Part shown: positions 17,871 through 26,543 of the stretch, piece by piece
How the letters are laid out: every line of letters starts with the position of its first letter
How positions within the stretch are numbered: the first letter of the stretch is position 1
Assembly: GCF_000292915.1 (NCBI RefSeq)
Contig: NC_018514.1
Coordinates: 868,001 to 932,000 of the forward strand
Reading direction: 5' to 3'
Source of the DNA: Burkholderia cepacia GG4
GTDB taxonomy: Bacteria > Pseudomonadota > Gammaproteobacteria > Burkholderiales > Burkholderiaceae
Length of the DNA: 64,000 nt
Program-made: the position numbers and the translations under genes
The notes under the pieces: generated by a model
What the model was told of the DNA's origin: nothing
Seen by the model: only the letters and a program-made list of their open reading frames with translations
Databases searched by the model: none

Positions 17871-19642
17871 TCAGGTTCGGGCTCACGTCGAAGCTGTCGG
17901 CACTGTTCGCGTGCATCGGCGTGATCGCATCCGGCACGACCGGCTACTACGCGTATCACGCGAACCGGACGATGCTCGTGCAGGAAGCGCAGCACAGCCT
18001 GCTGATGTCGACGCAACTGCTCGGGCAGCGCTTTACGACTGCACTCTCCGACGTTGCCGACGATGCGCTCGTGCTCGCGCAGTTGCCGTCGGCGGCGCTC
18101 GTCGCAGGCAACGACGGCATCGATCGCGCGCCGCGCACACGGCTCGAGCAGGTGTACGGCAGCTTCATGCGGAATCACCCCGAGTACCTGCAGATCCGCC
18201 TGATCGCGCGCGACCATTTCGGGCTCGAACGGATTCGCGTCGATCGCGACGGGCACGACATCGCCGTACCGCCGGAAAGCGCGCTCCAGGAGAAAGGGCA
18301 GTTTTCCTACGTATTCGACACGCTCGCGACCCCGCCGGGCCATATCTACCTGTCGCCGATCGTGATCAATCACGAGACCGGTTCGCATGCGGCCGAAGGG
18401 CTGCCGATCCTGCGCGTGGGCACGCCGGTCGTCGACCGGTCCGGGCAGGTCGTCGGCGCGCTCGTCGTCGACGTCGAGCTGTCTCGCGTGTTCGATCGGC
18501 TCGAGCGCGATCTGCCGCAAGACTATGCGGTGTATCTCGCGAACGAGTGGGGCGATTTCCTCGTCCATCCGGATCCGTCGCAGATATTCGGCTTCGATCG
18601 CGGGCGGCGCGTGCTGATGCAGGACAGCTTTCCCGTTACGCGGCTGCTGTTCGGCGGTACGCGCACGAACGTGACGCTCAACGGCCTTGCGCGGCCCGAC
18701 GATGCGCCGGGTGAATTGCTGGTGTTCGCGCGCACGCCGTTCGGGCACGACGAGGGAACCCGCTTCGTCGTGCTCGGGCTGGCACGTCCGCTCACGGACG
18801 TGCTGACGCCGGCCGGGGTGCTCGGCGACCGGATCGTCCGGATGGTGCTGATCTCGAGCTTGATGGCCGTGATACTCGCGATCCTGTTCGCGCGCGCGAT
18901 CACGCGGCCGCTGCAAATGCTCGCGCGCGCGGCGACGCACGTGTTCGACGATCCGGCCGCCGAGCGGCTGCCGGTCGTGCGAGCGGACGAGATCGGCGTG
19001 CTCGCGCGCTGTTTCGACAGCATGCGGGTCGAGATCCGCACGCAGGTCGCGATGCTGCGCGCGAAGCAACTGGAACTCACGCACCTCGCCGGCCACGATC
19101 CGCTGACCGGGCTGCCGAACCGGCTGTTGTTCATGGAGCGCCTCGATGCCGCGATCCGGCATGCCGCCGCGGTGCGGGAGGGGCTGGCCGTGATGTTCGT
19201 CGATCTGGATCGTTTCAAGCAGATCAACGACCAGCACGGGCACGCGGCCGGCGATCGTACGCTGGTCGCGGTCGCGAAGCGGCTGGGCCTCGTGCTGCGC
19301 AACGGCGACATGGCCGCGCGGCTCGGCGGCGACGAGTTCATCGTGCTGATTTCGGATGTGCGTTCGCCGGCCGTGATCGGCGATATCGCGTCGCGCATCC
19401 AGATCGTGATGGCCGAGGAGCTCGAGTTCGGCGACCGGCATCTCGCCGTGGGCGCGAGCATCGGCGTCAGCGAGTATCCGGCCGACGGCGCGTCGGCCGA
19501 GGAATTGCTCGTCAAGGCCGACGCGGCGATGTATGCAGCGAAGGCATCCGCGCAGTGCGCGTGCGTGCGTTACCAGGAGCTGCTGGGCGGCGGCGCCGGC
19601 ATGGACGTCGCCGACGGTGTCGCGTCCGGCGGCAGCCGCTGA
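17867..19642 (+). CDS. membrane diguanylate cyclase with periplasmic sensor domain
   Basis: The 591-residue protein has a transmembrane helix at about 9-30 and a large periplasmic region (about 31-322) of dCache-like type. A second helix (about 324-343) is followed by a HAMP segment to about 396 and a GGDEF domain. The active-site motif GGDEF is intact (487-491) and an inhibitory I-site RNGD (478-481) sits five residues before it, so it should make c-di-GMP under product inhibition. No EAL domain is present. Translation is coupled to the preceding binding-protein gene (ATGA at 17867). The likely circuit is periplasmic ligand to binding protein to cyclase. Confidence 0.9.
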   Translation: MIRFGLTSKLSALFACIGVIASGTTGYYAYHANRTMLVQEAQHSLLMSTQLLGQRFTTALSDVADDALVLAQLPSAALVAGNDGIDRAPRTRLEQVYGSFMRNHPEYLQIRLIARDHFGLERIRVDRDGHDIAVPPESALQEKGQFSYVFDTLATPPGHIYLSPIVINHETGSHAAEGLPILRVGTPVVDRSGQVVGALVVDVELSRVFDRLERDLPQDYAVYLANEWGDFLVHPDPSQIFGFDRGRRVLMQDSFPVTRLLFGGTRTNVTLNGLARPDDAPGELLVFARTPFGHDEGTRFVVLGLARPLTDVLTPAGVLGDRIVRMVLISSLMAVILAILFARAITRPLQMLARAATHVFDDPAAERLPVVRADEIGVLARCFDSMRVEIRTQVAMLRAKQLELTHLAGHDPLTGLPNRLLFMERLDAAIRHAAAVREGLAVMFVDLDRFKQINDQHGHAAGDRTLVAVAKRLGLVLRNGDMAARLGGDEFIVLISDVRSPAVIGDIASRIQIVMAEELEFGDRHLAVGASIGVSEYPADGASAEELLVKADAAMYAAKASAQCACVRYQELLGGGAGMDVADGVASGGSR

Positions 19643-19672
19643 CCACGGCGCGGCGACGCGGGCGTTGCAAAC

Positions 19673-19704
19673 GCGACGAGCCCGTCGCGGGACGGGCTCG
19701 TCGC
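19673..19704. terminator. strong bidirectional hairpin terminator
   Basis: Fourteen-bp perfect stem (arm GCGACGAGCCCGTC, loop GCGG) between the convergent diguanylate cyclase and DUF4148 genes. There is no T-run. Confidence 0.65.
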
Positions 19705-19741
19705 ATGGCGCGGACTGCGCGCGGGGCGCGCAGTGGCGGGC

Positions 19742-20041
19742 TTAGTGGCCGAAGTAGACCGAGTCGCGTGCGTTTTGCACCTTCACTGCCGGCGCACCGC
19801 CCTGGACGACCGGGGCCGGCTGCGCACCGTAGCCGCTGTTGTCGGCGCCGTGCACGCGGTCCTGGGCTGCCTGGATGTCGGCCGGGTAGTACGGGCTCGA
19901 CTGGCTCGGCTTGTAGCCGGCATTTTCGAGCTGGACCAGCTCGTTGCGCACTTGTGCGCGGGTGACGGTGCTTTGAGCGAATGCGCCGAACGAAGCGGAC
20001 AGGGCGACAGCGGCGACGACTGCGGAAACGAGCGATTTCAT
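19742..20041 (-). CDS. DUF4148 secreted protein
   Basis: A 99-residue protein with a clear Sec signal peptide (MKSLVSAVVAAVALSASFGA then FAQ, cleavage after about residue 23). The DUF4148 core follows (TRAQVRNELVQLENAGYKP and YYPADIQAAQDRV). The family is abundant in Burkholderia and Ralstonia as small periplasmic or envelope proteins of unknown function. A GAGGTCATC-type ribosome binding site precedes the start. The upstream 150 bp are relatively AT-rich and probably hold its own promoter. Confidence 0.88.
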   Translation of the reverse strand: MKSLVSAVVAAVALSASFGAFAQSTVTRAQVRNELVQLENAGYKPSQSSPYYPADIQAAQDRVHGADNSGYGAQPAPVVQGGAPAVKVQNARDSVYFGH

Positions 20042-20316
20042 GATGACCTCCGATGTTTTATTGAGTTCGCTGCCGACACCATGTCGTAAGCGATTGATTA
20101 CATCGTAGGCTTCGGTGAACCTAGGGTAAACGTGGATTCCGGCGAAAGATCATTGCAAGCGAGGCAATAATTTCGGGATAAATCGGATTCGGCCGTATTA
20201 TTGGTTGCAGGGTTTGCAAGCCGACGGCCGGCGCGCGGGCGACGCGTCGTGCACGGGCGGACGCCCGGTGGCGCGGCGCCGGCAGGCGGGGGGCGGGAGT
20301 TGGGGGTGTTACCGGA

Positions 20317-20577
20317 TCAGACGCCGTCGGCGTCGTCGATTTCCTTGCGCTCGCGGCGTTCCTCGTTGCCGCGGCGCGCGCGCAGGCGCTGGCGCGACAG
20401 CACGGCGATCACTTGCTGGGTCGGCGCGCCGGACGGCAGCTCGTTGCGGATGCGATCGGGCACCATCGGCAGGCCCGCGCGCTGCCGGCGCAGGGCCTTG
20501 GCGATCGCCCGGCGGCATTCGTCCCCGTGGCAATCCCATTCATCGCGGATTCTCTGGCAATAACGGCATTGTTCCAT
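20317..20577 (-). CDS. small hypothetical protein with CxxC motifs
   Basis: An 86-residue basic protein starting MEQCRYCQRIRDEWDCHGDE. It has a C-X2-C pair and a further Cys-His group, so a small zinc-binding N-terminus is likely, followed by an Arg-rich tail. I do not recognise the family. Codon use is host-like, but the ribosome binding site is weak. A stand-alone gene is probable, not certain. Confidence 0.5.
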   Translation of the reverse strand: MEQCRYCQRIRDEWDCHGDECRRAIAKALRRQRAGLPMVPDRIRNELPSGAPTQQVIAVLSRQRLRARRGNEERRERKEIDDADGV

Positions 20578-20771
20578 CCGGACAGTCTAACGTGTCTTGG
20601 GGAACGAGGCAGGGCGGGGATTGGCGTGGCGGGCGTGATGCTGCCGGCTTCATCGGTCGTGACCCGGTGCCGTTCATGTCGGACTGCGAATCAATCGGGT
20701 GGTGATATTGACCGGAGAATACAATTCACTGTGCTTCTGCTTTCGGATTCCTTGCGTCGGAACAGGCGCGC

Positions 20772-20852
20772 TTACCTGAGCGACCAGATCCCCCAGATGG
20801 CAATCAGCAAACCGAGGCCGAGCCCACAGCCAAGCAATACGTACGTTTCCAT
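20772..20852 (-). CDS. 26-residue single-pass membrane protein
   Basis: METYVLLGCGLGLGLLIAIW then GIWSLR: a single hydrophobic helix with no other domain, preceded by an AGAGG ribosome binding site at good spacing. Longer in-frame starts would add an unlikely Arg/Thr-rich leader. Such mini-proteins are easily missed; function unknown. Confidence 0.4.
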   Translation of the reverse strand: METYVLLGCGLGLGLLIAIWGIWSLR

Positions 20853-20937
20853 TTCGCGCCTCTGAATTCGCGCCGTCGCCGACGTCGGGCCGGCTGGCGG
20901 GTAGGTAGCAATGCCGGTACTGCGCGTCTGCCGGTTC

Positions 20938-21066
20938 TCACGGAATCGGGCGCGGTACGTCAAAGCCGCGAATACTACGCTTCGCAGCTTTCAGAACCCA
21001 TGCGCGCTTGCGCGCCATCGGGTCGATATCGCTGGCGCGACGGGGGCGGCGTCCGGACGACGTCAT
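20938..21066 (-). CDS. small basic protein coupled to the TauE/SafE gene
   Basis: A 42-residue basic frame (MTSSGRRPRRASDIDPMARK and so on). Its ATG overlaps the stop of the TauE/SafE gene as ATGA, the usual sign of translational coupling. No domain is recognised and conservation cannot be tested here, so it may be a chance frame. Confidence 0.35.
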   Translation of the reverse strand: MTSSGRRPRRASDIDPMARKRAWVLKAAKRSIRGFDVPRPIP

Positions 21067-21911
21067 TTCGTGCCCGCATGCCCGCTCTGCACCTGGGCGA
21101 CGGGCGGTGCGGCGTGCCTGAAGACGCCGGATTTCCAGATCATCTGGGCGGCCGCGACGAGCACGAACAGCAGGACGACCATCCGGAAGATGCGCGGCGA
21201 CATCTTGTCCCGCAGCGGGCGCACGAGCCACATGCCGGCGATGGCCGGGAGGCTGGCCGCCGCCGAAATCGCGAGGTCGGCGCCGCTCGCGTGCGCGGCA
21301 CCGCTGAACGTCGTGATCAGCGTGACGATCGACACCACGAGGATGATCGCGATCTGCTTGGTGAAGGCGCGGCCGGTCGCGCCCGATGAAATCAGGTAGG
21401 TGGCGAGCAGCGGGCCCGGCACCGACGCGATGCTTTCCATCAGCGCCGCGCCGAACCCGAGCGCGAAACCGACGGGTTTCTGCCAGACGGACGGCAGGTT
21501 GAGTTTCGGTGCGCTCAGCATCAGCGTCGCGGCGACGATCAGCAGCGCGCCCGATGCGGCCTGCGCGTGGCTCGCGTTCAGCGACAGGAGGATCGCGACG
21601 CCGACGACGTTGCCGAACACGGTGCCTGCGATCGGCGCGGCGATCTTCCGGGCGGTCGCCAGCACTTCGCCGCCTTCCAGCGCCTGCGGAATGTTGCCGA
21701 GGATGATCGGCATCGACAGCAGCAGCACCGCATGCCGGATCGGCAGGAACTGGCTGAGGATCGGCATGGCCACCAGCGGGACGCCGATGCCCGTGATCCC
21801 CTTGACCATCCCGCCGAGCAGCAGCGCGACGGCGATGCCGGCGAGGTCCAGCAGGGCGAGCCCGTGCAGGCTGGAAACCAACACACCTTCAGTCAGATCG
21901 AGATGAATCAT
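21063..21911 (-). CDS. TauE/SafE family sulfite/organosulfonate exporter
   Basis: A 282-residue membrane protein with eight or nine hydrophobic helices. It has TauE/SafE-type signatures: GGMVKGITGIGVPLVAMPIL near the N-terminus and a second-half repeat around LGFGAALMESIASVPGPLLA. The family exports sulfite, sulfoacetate or other small anions. The gene is divergent from a LysR regulator that begins at 22242, the probable controller. I used ATG 21911 since it is the only start that begins near the first helix. Confidence 0.82.
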   Translation of the reverse strand: MIHLDLTEGVLVSSLHGLALLDLAGIAVALLLGGMVKGITGIGVPLVAMPILSQFLPIRHAVLLLSMPIILGNIPQALEGGEVLATARKIAAPIAGTVFGNVVGVAILLSLNASHAQAASGALLIVAATLMLSAPKLNLPSVWQKPVGFALGFGAALMESIASVPGPLLATYLISSGATGRAFTKQIAIILVVSIVTLITTFSGAAHASGADLAISAAASLPAIAGMWLVRPLRDKMSPRIFRMVVLLFVLVAAAQMIWKSGVFRHAAPPVAQVQSGHAGTK

Positions 21912-22241
21912 CGGGAGCAGGTCGGGATATAACCGGCGGCGGATGCGATCGACGTCGCGCGTCGCCGGCGCGTGCGGCTTCGCACGCTGTTGTTTGGTTT
22001 TGGGTTGATCCGGTCGCCCGGTTGCAGTGCCCGGCGGCCGGTTTCCGATGGGGGCCGCCGCCGGGTTCGCACGCACAGGCGAGCGCGACGTCGGCAGGGT
22101 TCGCCCCGGTTCGAGGCTGAATCTTACCCGACCGCGGCGCGGGACATCGGGGATGTCGCCGATCGCTGCGCCGGTTCAATACAATTCATGACGACTCACC
22201 CTATCATGTGGAAAATACATGCACCGAAACCAGGAGGCACG
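21912..22241. other. divergent intergenic region tauE/safE - lysR
   Basis: 330 bp without a convincing gene. AT-richer sequence at about 22180-22225, including TATCATGTGGAAAATACATG, lies just upstream of the LysR gene and probably contains its promoter and the LysR binding site. No clean T-N11-A palindrome could be picked out by eye. Confidence 0.35.
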
Positions 22242-23138
22242 ATGACGCTTGCCCAGTTGCAGGCCCTGGCGGCCGTCGTCGAACTCGGCTCGCTGACGGC
22301 CGCGGCCGAGCGGCTCAGTCGCAGTCAATCTGCGATCAGTCACGCGTTGACCGAACTGGAGGACATCACCGAGGTCAAGCTGCTGTTGCGCGACCGCCAG
22401 CCGGTCGTCCTGACCGCCGCGGGCGAACGCCTGTGGCCGTACGTGCAGAGCGTCGTGCGGGAAGCGCAGGCGCTGCGCCAGCAGTTCAGCCTGTCGCGCG
22501 GCAAGCTCGAAGGGCGGCTGGTGGTGGCGTCGCTGCCGAGCGTATCGCTGGCGTTCGTCGTACCTGCGCTCGAGGCGTTGAAACAGGCGCATGAGGGCGT
22601 GACGGCGGTGTTGCTCGAAGGCACGGACGCGGAAGTCGAAGGCTGGATCGACGACGGTACCGCCGACATCGGCGTGGTGGCCGGCACGAAGACGTTCGCG
22701 AACAATTTGCCGCTGCTCGACGAGGATTTCGTCGCGGTGGCTGCGGACGGCATGTTCGACGGCCGCAAGAGCGTGTCGGCGCAACGGTTGTCCGCGATGC
22801 CGTTCATTTTCTCGAAGGCCGGTTGCGGGCCGGTGATCGCCGATTACTTCGCCCGCGGCGGCGCGACGCTTCAGGCCGCGTTCAATGTGGTCGAGATGCG
22901 GACCATTCTGTCGATGGCGGAGGCCGGAATGGGCGTGTCGATCGTCCCGCGCATCACGCTCACGTACACGCGGTTCGGCGGTCGCGTGCTGGAGCTGTCG
23001 CCGAAGCTGCATCGTTCAGTGCGGCTGGCGTGGAACGCGACCGGCAACGCGATCGCCGATGCGTTCGTGAAGCTGGTCGACGCACAGCGCGTCAAGGCGG
23101 GGAAGGCGCTCCAGGCACGCGCGAACAAGGGCAAGTAG
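22242..23138 (+). CDS. LysR family transcriptional regulator
   Basis: A 298-residue LysR protein with an N-terminal winged helix (LAQLQALAAVVELGSLTAAA, then ERLSRSQSAISHALTELE) and a periplasmic-binding-like effector domain (about 90-290). ATG 22242 has a strong AGGAGG ribosome binding site. Divergent orientation to the TauE/SafE exporter suggests it controls that gene. A LysE-family exporter follows in the same direction after 124 bp and may be a second target. Confidence 0.88.
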   Translation: MTLAQLQALAAVVELGSLTAAAERLSRSQSAISHALTELEDITEVKLLLRDRQPVVLTAAGERLWPYVQSVVREAQALRQQFSLSRGKLEGRLVVASLPSVSLAFVVPALEALKQAHEGVTAVLLEGTDAEVEGWIDDGTADIGVVAGTKTFANNLPLLDEDFVAVAADGMFDGRKSVSAQRLSAMPFIFSKAGCGPVIADYFARGGATLQAAFNVVEMRTILSMAEAGMGVSIVPRITLTYTRFGGRVLELSPKLHRSVRLAWNATGNAIADAFVKLVDAQRVKAGKALQARANKGK

Positions 23139-23262
23139 CGGGCGGGCAGGGCAATGAAACGCGTGCATGCAGGGCTTGAATTTTATTCATGCCGGCATTC
23201 GATGACATGCAATACATTGTTCGTCACTTGTCCCTGACTTCGTCGCCCAGAAGGAGAATGCC

Positions 23263-23895
23263 GTGCCGGCCTTGCCCACCCTGATTGCTTTCGGACTCGT
23301 ATCCCTCGGCATGGTCCTGACGCCCGGCCCGAACATGATCTACCTGATTTCGCGCTCGATCTGCCAGGGTCGCCGCGCGGGCCTGGTATCGCTCGGCGGC
23401 GTCGCGCTGGGGTTCGTGTTCTACATGTTCTGCGCGGCGTTCGGCATTACCGCGCTGGTGCTGACGGTGCCGTACGCATATGACGCGTTGCGCTTTTCCG
23501 GGGCGCTGTACCTGTTGTATCTCGCGTGGCAGGCGCTCAAGCCGGGCGGTCGCTCCGCGTTTCAGGTGCGGCAATTGCCGCATGACAGCGGCGCGCGGCT
23601 CTTCACGATGGGTTTCGTCACGAACCTCGCGAACCCGAAGATCGCGGTGATGTATCTGTCGCTGCTGCCGCAGTTCATTTCACCGGGACACGGCAGCGTG
23701 CTCGCGCAATCGCTGGCGCTGGGCTGCGTGCAGATCGCGGTCAGTGTCAGCGTCAATGCGCTGATCGCGAGCATGGCCGGTGCGATCGCGGGGTTTCTTG
23801 CCGGCCGGCCGGTTTGGGCGCTGGCGCAGCGCTGGTTGATGGGCACGGTGCTGGCGGGATTGGCCGTGCGTATCGCGCTGGAGTCGCGCAGCTAG
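23263..23895 (+). CDS. LysE family amino-acid exporter
   Basis: A 210-residue membrane protein of the LysE/RhtB superfamily with about six helices and the family motif GMVLTPGPNMIYLISRS near the N-terminus, then NPKIAVMYLSLLPQF. It exports amino acids or derivatives. The start is GTG 23263, placed seven bases after AAGGAG. It has the same orientation as the LysR gene upstream. Confidence 0.87.
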   Translation: MPALPTLIAFGLVSLGMVLTPGPNMIYLISRSICQGRRAGLVSLGGVALGFVFYMFCAAFGITALVLTVPYAYDALRFSGALYLLYLAWQALKPGGRSAFQVRQLPHDSGARLFTMGFVTNLANPKIAVMYLSLLPQFISPGHGSVLAQSLALGCVQIAVSVSVNALIASMAGAIAGFLAGRPVWALAQRWLMGTVLAGLAVRIALESRS

Positions 23896-24005
23896 ACGGC
23901 GGGACGGCTTGCGACGATCCGCGTGAAGCAGCCCCTCGCGTATTCGCTGCGTGCGTAAGCGCGTGGAGCGTGTTGGGCACGCGACATACTGCATGAGCGA
24001 AACCG

Positions 24006-24041
24006 GGTCGCCCGCCGCGCGTTCACGCGCAGCGGGCGACC
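24006..24041. terminator. hairpin between convergent lysE-type and phosphatase genes
   Basis: Ten-bp stem (GGTCGCCCGC with GCGGGCGACC) enclosing a second small GC hairpin, located 7 bp downstream of the minus-strand phosphatase stop and facing the LysE-type gene. Confidence 0.6.
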
Positions 24042-24047
24042 GGCGCA

Positions 24048-25733
24048 TCAGTGTTCGCGTCGCTGCTTGCTCAGCTCGATCGTTTCGAACAGCTCGTACT
24101 GCGCGGTCGGGTGCTGATCGGCGCCCGGCGCGTGGTAGTAGCGCATCGTGATCGTCGTGTGCCCGCCCGGCTTGCCCGGATCGTGGTCGAACACGGCGAT
24201 CCCGTACCCCGTGCCCGTGTCGCGGCGCGCGGACCAGATCGCGTCCTCGAGCGCATCGGCCGGCTTGCGCACGAACGTGTTCGCCGCCGTGCCCGGCACC
24301 GGGCGGTTCGGCTTCGTGAAGACCTTTGCCTGTGCATAGCCGGTTGCCGGGTTCTCGCCGTACACGTCGAGCGGTGCGCTGGTGCCGCCGCCGCCGAGGA
24401 TCAGGTGGATCGTGCCGTGGCTCGTGTCGAACGTCGTGCGGTCCGGATCGGTCGTCCCGACCGGACGCGGCTGCAGCGTTTCGACCACTTCGCCGGTCGC
24501 GGCATCGACGCCCGCGCGGTGATTGCAGCCGCGCACCGGGTAGCTGCGCTCGTAGTCGTGATCGTGGCCGCACAGCACGAGGTCGACGCCGTAGCGGTCG
24601 AACAGCGGCAGCCATGCCTCGCGGATGCCCTTGTCCGATCCGTTGCCCGTCTTCGACGAACTCAGCGCGTCCTGGTGCATCTGCACGACGATCCAGTCGA
24701 TGTCGTCGTCGTGTGATGCGTGACGCAGCGTGTGCTCGAGCCAGCGCGTCTGCTCGCCATTGCTGTAGCCACGCACGTAGAACGACGTGCCCGGGTCGAT
24801 CGGCGCGCGGCCGGTGCTCGCGGCCGGCACCAGCGGATTCGGGCCGCCGACGAACGCGGCCGCATCCTGATACACGACGTCGTCGGCGTCGAGCGAGATG
24901 AACAGCACCGAGCTCACGCGGAAGCTGTACCAGCGGCCCGGGAAGCGCGTGCCGTTCTCGGGCAGCGTATAGCGTGCGAGATACGAGTCGAGCCCCTGCG
25001 GACCGTTGTTGAACTCGATTTCGTGATTGCCGGGGCAGGGCATCCACGGGCGATTCGCGGCCGACGTCTGGTTGTTGTTGCCGAAGTCGCGCCACACTTC
25101 CGGCTGATGCGCGGGGTTCAGGTTCGCGTAGCAGAGGTCGCCGTTAAGCAGGTGGAACAGCGGCTGGAACTGCTCGACGGCCTGCACCGCGAAGCGGCTT
25201 TGCGGCGACGACAGTACCCACGCGCCGTTTGGCGTCGCGAGGTCGCCGTAGCTCGTGAAGCGGAACGGTGAGCGCCCGCGCGGCGCGGTCGTGAAGGTCG
25301 CGGAGAACGGCTGCGCGGCGTTGCTGTCGTTGTCGGCCGTCAGTTCGTAGCGGTATTGCGTGTTCGGCTTCAGCCCGTGCACGCGCGCGTGGTACGTGAA
25401 CACCGTCTCGCCGTTCAGGCCATCGGTGTAGAGGCGCTGCACGCCGTGCACGGTGCGCGCCGGCTCGCCGTCGGCGACGATGCGCGCGCGCGGGTTGACG
25501 GCCGGCGCGGGCGACGCCCATGAGATCGCGACTTCGGACGTCGGGTCGCTGCCCCACGTCAGGTGCACCTGCTCGGGCGTGCCGTCCGGGTTCGACCCGG
25601 CGGCACGGGCGGCCGCGAGCCCGCCCGCGGCGGTGGCGAGGCCGGATACGCCGGCCAGTTTCAGGAAGCCGCGACGTGATACGGAAGCGGCCGGCTCGTT
25701 CGAATCGGCGGGGAAGTTGTCCTGGTTCGACAT
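24048..25733 (-). CDS. Tat-exported purple-acid-phosphatase-like metallophosphoesterase
   Basis: The 561-residue protein has a twin-arginine signal (SRRGFLKLAG, residues about 19-28), then a fibronectin-III-like domain and a calcineurin-like phosphoesterase domain. Metal-binding motifs are visible as YGDLA, NGDLCY, PGNHE, VVQMHQD and CGHDHDYERS, so the bimetal site looks complete. It probably releases phosphate from organic phosphoesters in the periplasm or outside the cell. ATG 25733 was chosen because it puts the Tat motif near the N-terminus. Longer frames to 25895 only add unconserved residues. No clear Pho box was found. Confidence 0.85.
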   Translation of the reverse strand: MSNQDNFPADSNEPAASVSRRGFLKLAGVSGLATAAGGLAAARAAGSNPDGTPEQVHLTWGSDPTSEVAISWASPAPAVNPRARIVADGEPARTVHGVQRLYTDGLNGETVFTYHARVHGLKPNTQYRYELTADNDSNAAQPFSATFTTAPRGRSPFRFTSYGDLATPNGAWVLSSPQSRFAVQAVEQFQPLFHLLNGDLCYANLNPAHQPEVWRDFGNNNQTSAANRPWMPCPGNHEIEFNNGPQGLDSYLARYTLPENGTRFPGRWYSFRVSSVLFISLDADDVVYQDAAAFVGGPNPLVPAASTGRAPIDPGTSFYVRGYSNGEQTRWLEHTLRHASHDDDIDWIVVQMHQDALSSSKTGNGSDKGIREAWLPLFDRYGVDLVLCGHDHDYERSYPVRGCNHRAGVDAATGEVVETLQPRPVGTTDPDRTTFDTSHGTIHLILGGGGTSAPLDVYGENPATGYAQAKVFTKPNRPVPGTAANTFVRKPADALEDAIWSARRDTGTGYGIAVFDHDPGKPGGHTTITMRYYHAPGADQHPTAQYELFETIELSKQRREH

Positions 25734-26026
25734 GATCGTATTTTCGTTGAGTGATACGCGAGATGCGGAACCGCCCGGCCGTGCGCGAGCGCGTCCGGGG
25801 CGTGGGCCGGAAACGAGCGGGATCCCGGTGACACGCATTGTCGAAGCGCAGTTTTGCCGGGTTGTGACAGGCGGTGATCGATGCATGGGTCGCATGTGTC
25901 GAGGTGCGCAGTGTTGCCGACACGGCCGGAATTTATTTGCACGCGTCGCGACGGATTTCCTCCACCTGCGTCGTTTAAAGCATGAACGGCCGCTTCCAGC
26001 CGATACACGACGCTTTGGAGTCTTTC

Positions 26027-26326
26027 ATGAATCTTTCTGTTTTATTGCGATTCGCCGCCGGATGCGCGGCTGCGCTGGCGACGTCCGCCGTATTCGCGCA
26101 GGCCGTCATCGTCGCGCCTGTCGCACCGCCGCCGGCGCGCGTCGAAGTCATGCCGGCGCCGCGCGCGGGCTACGTGTGGGACCAGGGGCACTGGCACTGG
26201 CGGCAGGGCCGCTACGTGTGGATCCCGGGACACTGGCAGGTGGTTCGTGCTGGTTATCACTGGGCACCCGGACATTGGGCCGCGCGTGGTCCCAACTGGC
26301 GCTGGGTGCCGGGTCACTGGGCGTGA
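26027..26326 (+). CDS. YXWGXW-repeat secreted protein
   Basis: A 99-residue protein with a Sec signal (LLRFAAGCAAALATSAVFAQ) followed by tandem Trp/His-rich repeats: GYVWDQGHWHW, GRYVWIPGHW, GYHWAPGHW and NWRWVPGHWA. The YXWGXW family is common in Burkholderia envelopes; its function is unknown. A GGAG motif lies upstream of ATG 26027. A shorter relative is encoded at 35360. Confidence 0.85.
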   Translation: MNLSVLLRFAAGCAAALATSAVFAQAVIVAPVAPPPARVEVMPAPRAGYVWDQGHWHWRQGRYVWIPGHWQVVRAGYHWAPGHWAARGPNWRWVPGHWA

Positions 26327-26395
26327 CGGGCAGGTTGCCGCGCAACGCGCAGCGTGTGCGCGGCGGGAGTTCCACGCAACGTCATGAGGCGAACC

Positions 26396-26509
26396 ATGCG
26401 TTTCCGAGCCATCTTGATCGTGGCAGCCGTGGCCGTCGTGCTGGCCGGCTGCGTCGTGGTACCGGCGCGTCCGGTCTATTACCGGCCCGCGCCGGTCGTC
26501 GTATATTGA
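26396..26509 (+). CDS. 37-residue lipoprotein
   Basis: MRFRAILIVAAVAVVLAGC carries a textbook lipobox (LAGC, Cys19), followed by a Pro/Tyr/Val-rich tail ending PAPVVVY. A GAGGCG ribosome binding site precedes it and it lies 69 bp after the YXWGXW gene in the same direction. Function is unknown, but the lipobox makes it a credible outer-envelope mini-lipoprotein. Confidence 0.6.
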   Translation: MRFRAILIVAAVAVVLAGCVVVPARPVYYRPAPVVVY

Positions 26510-26543
26510 TCGAGCCGGCCGGCGGGCGATCGACAGGATCGAG

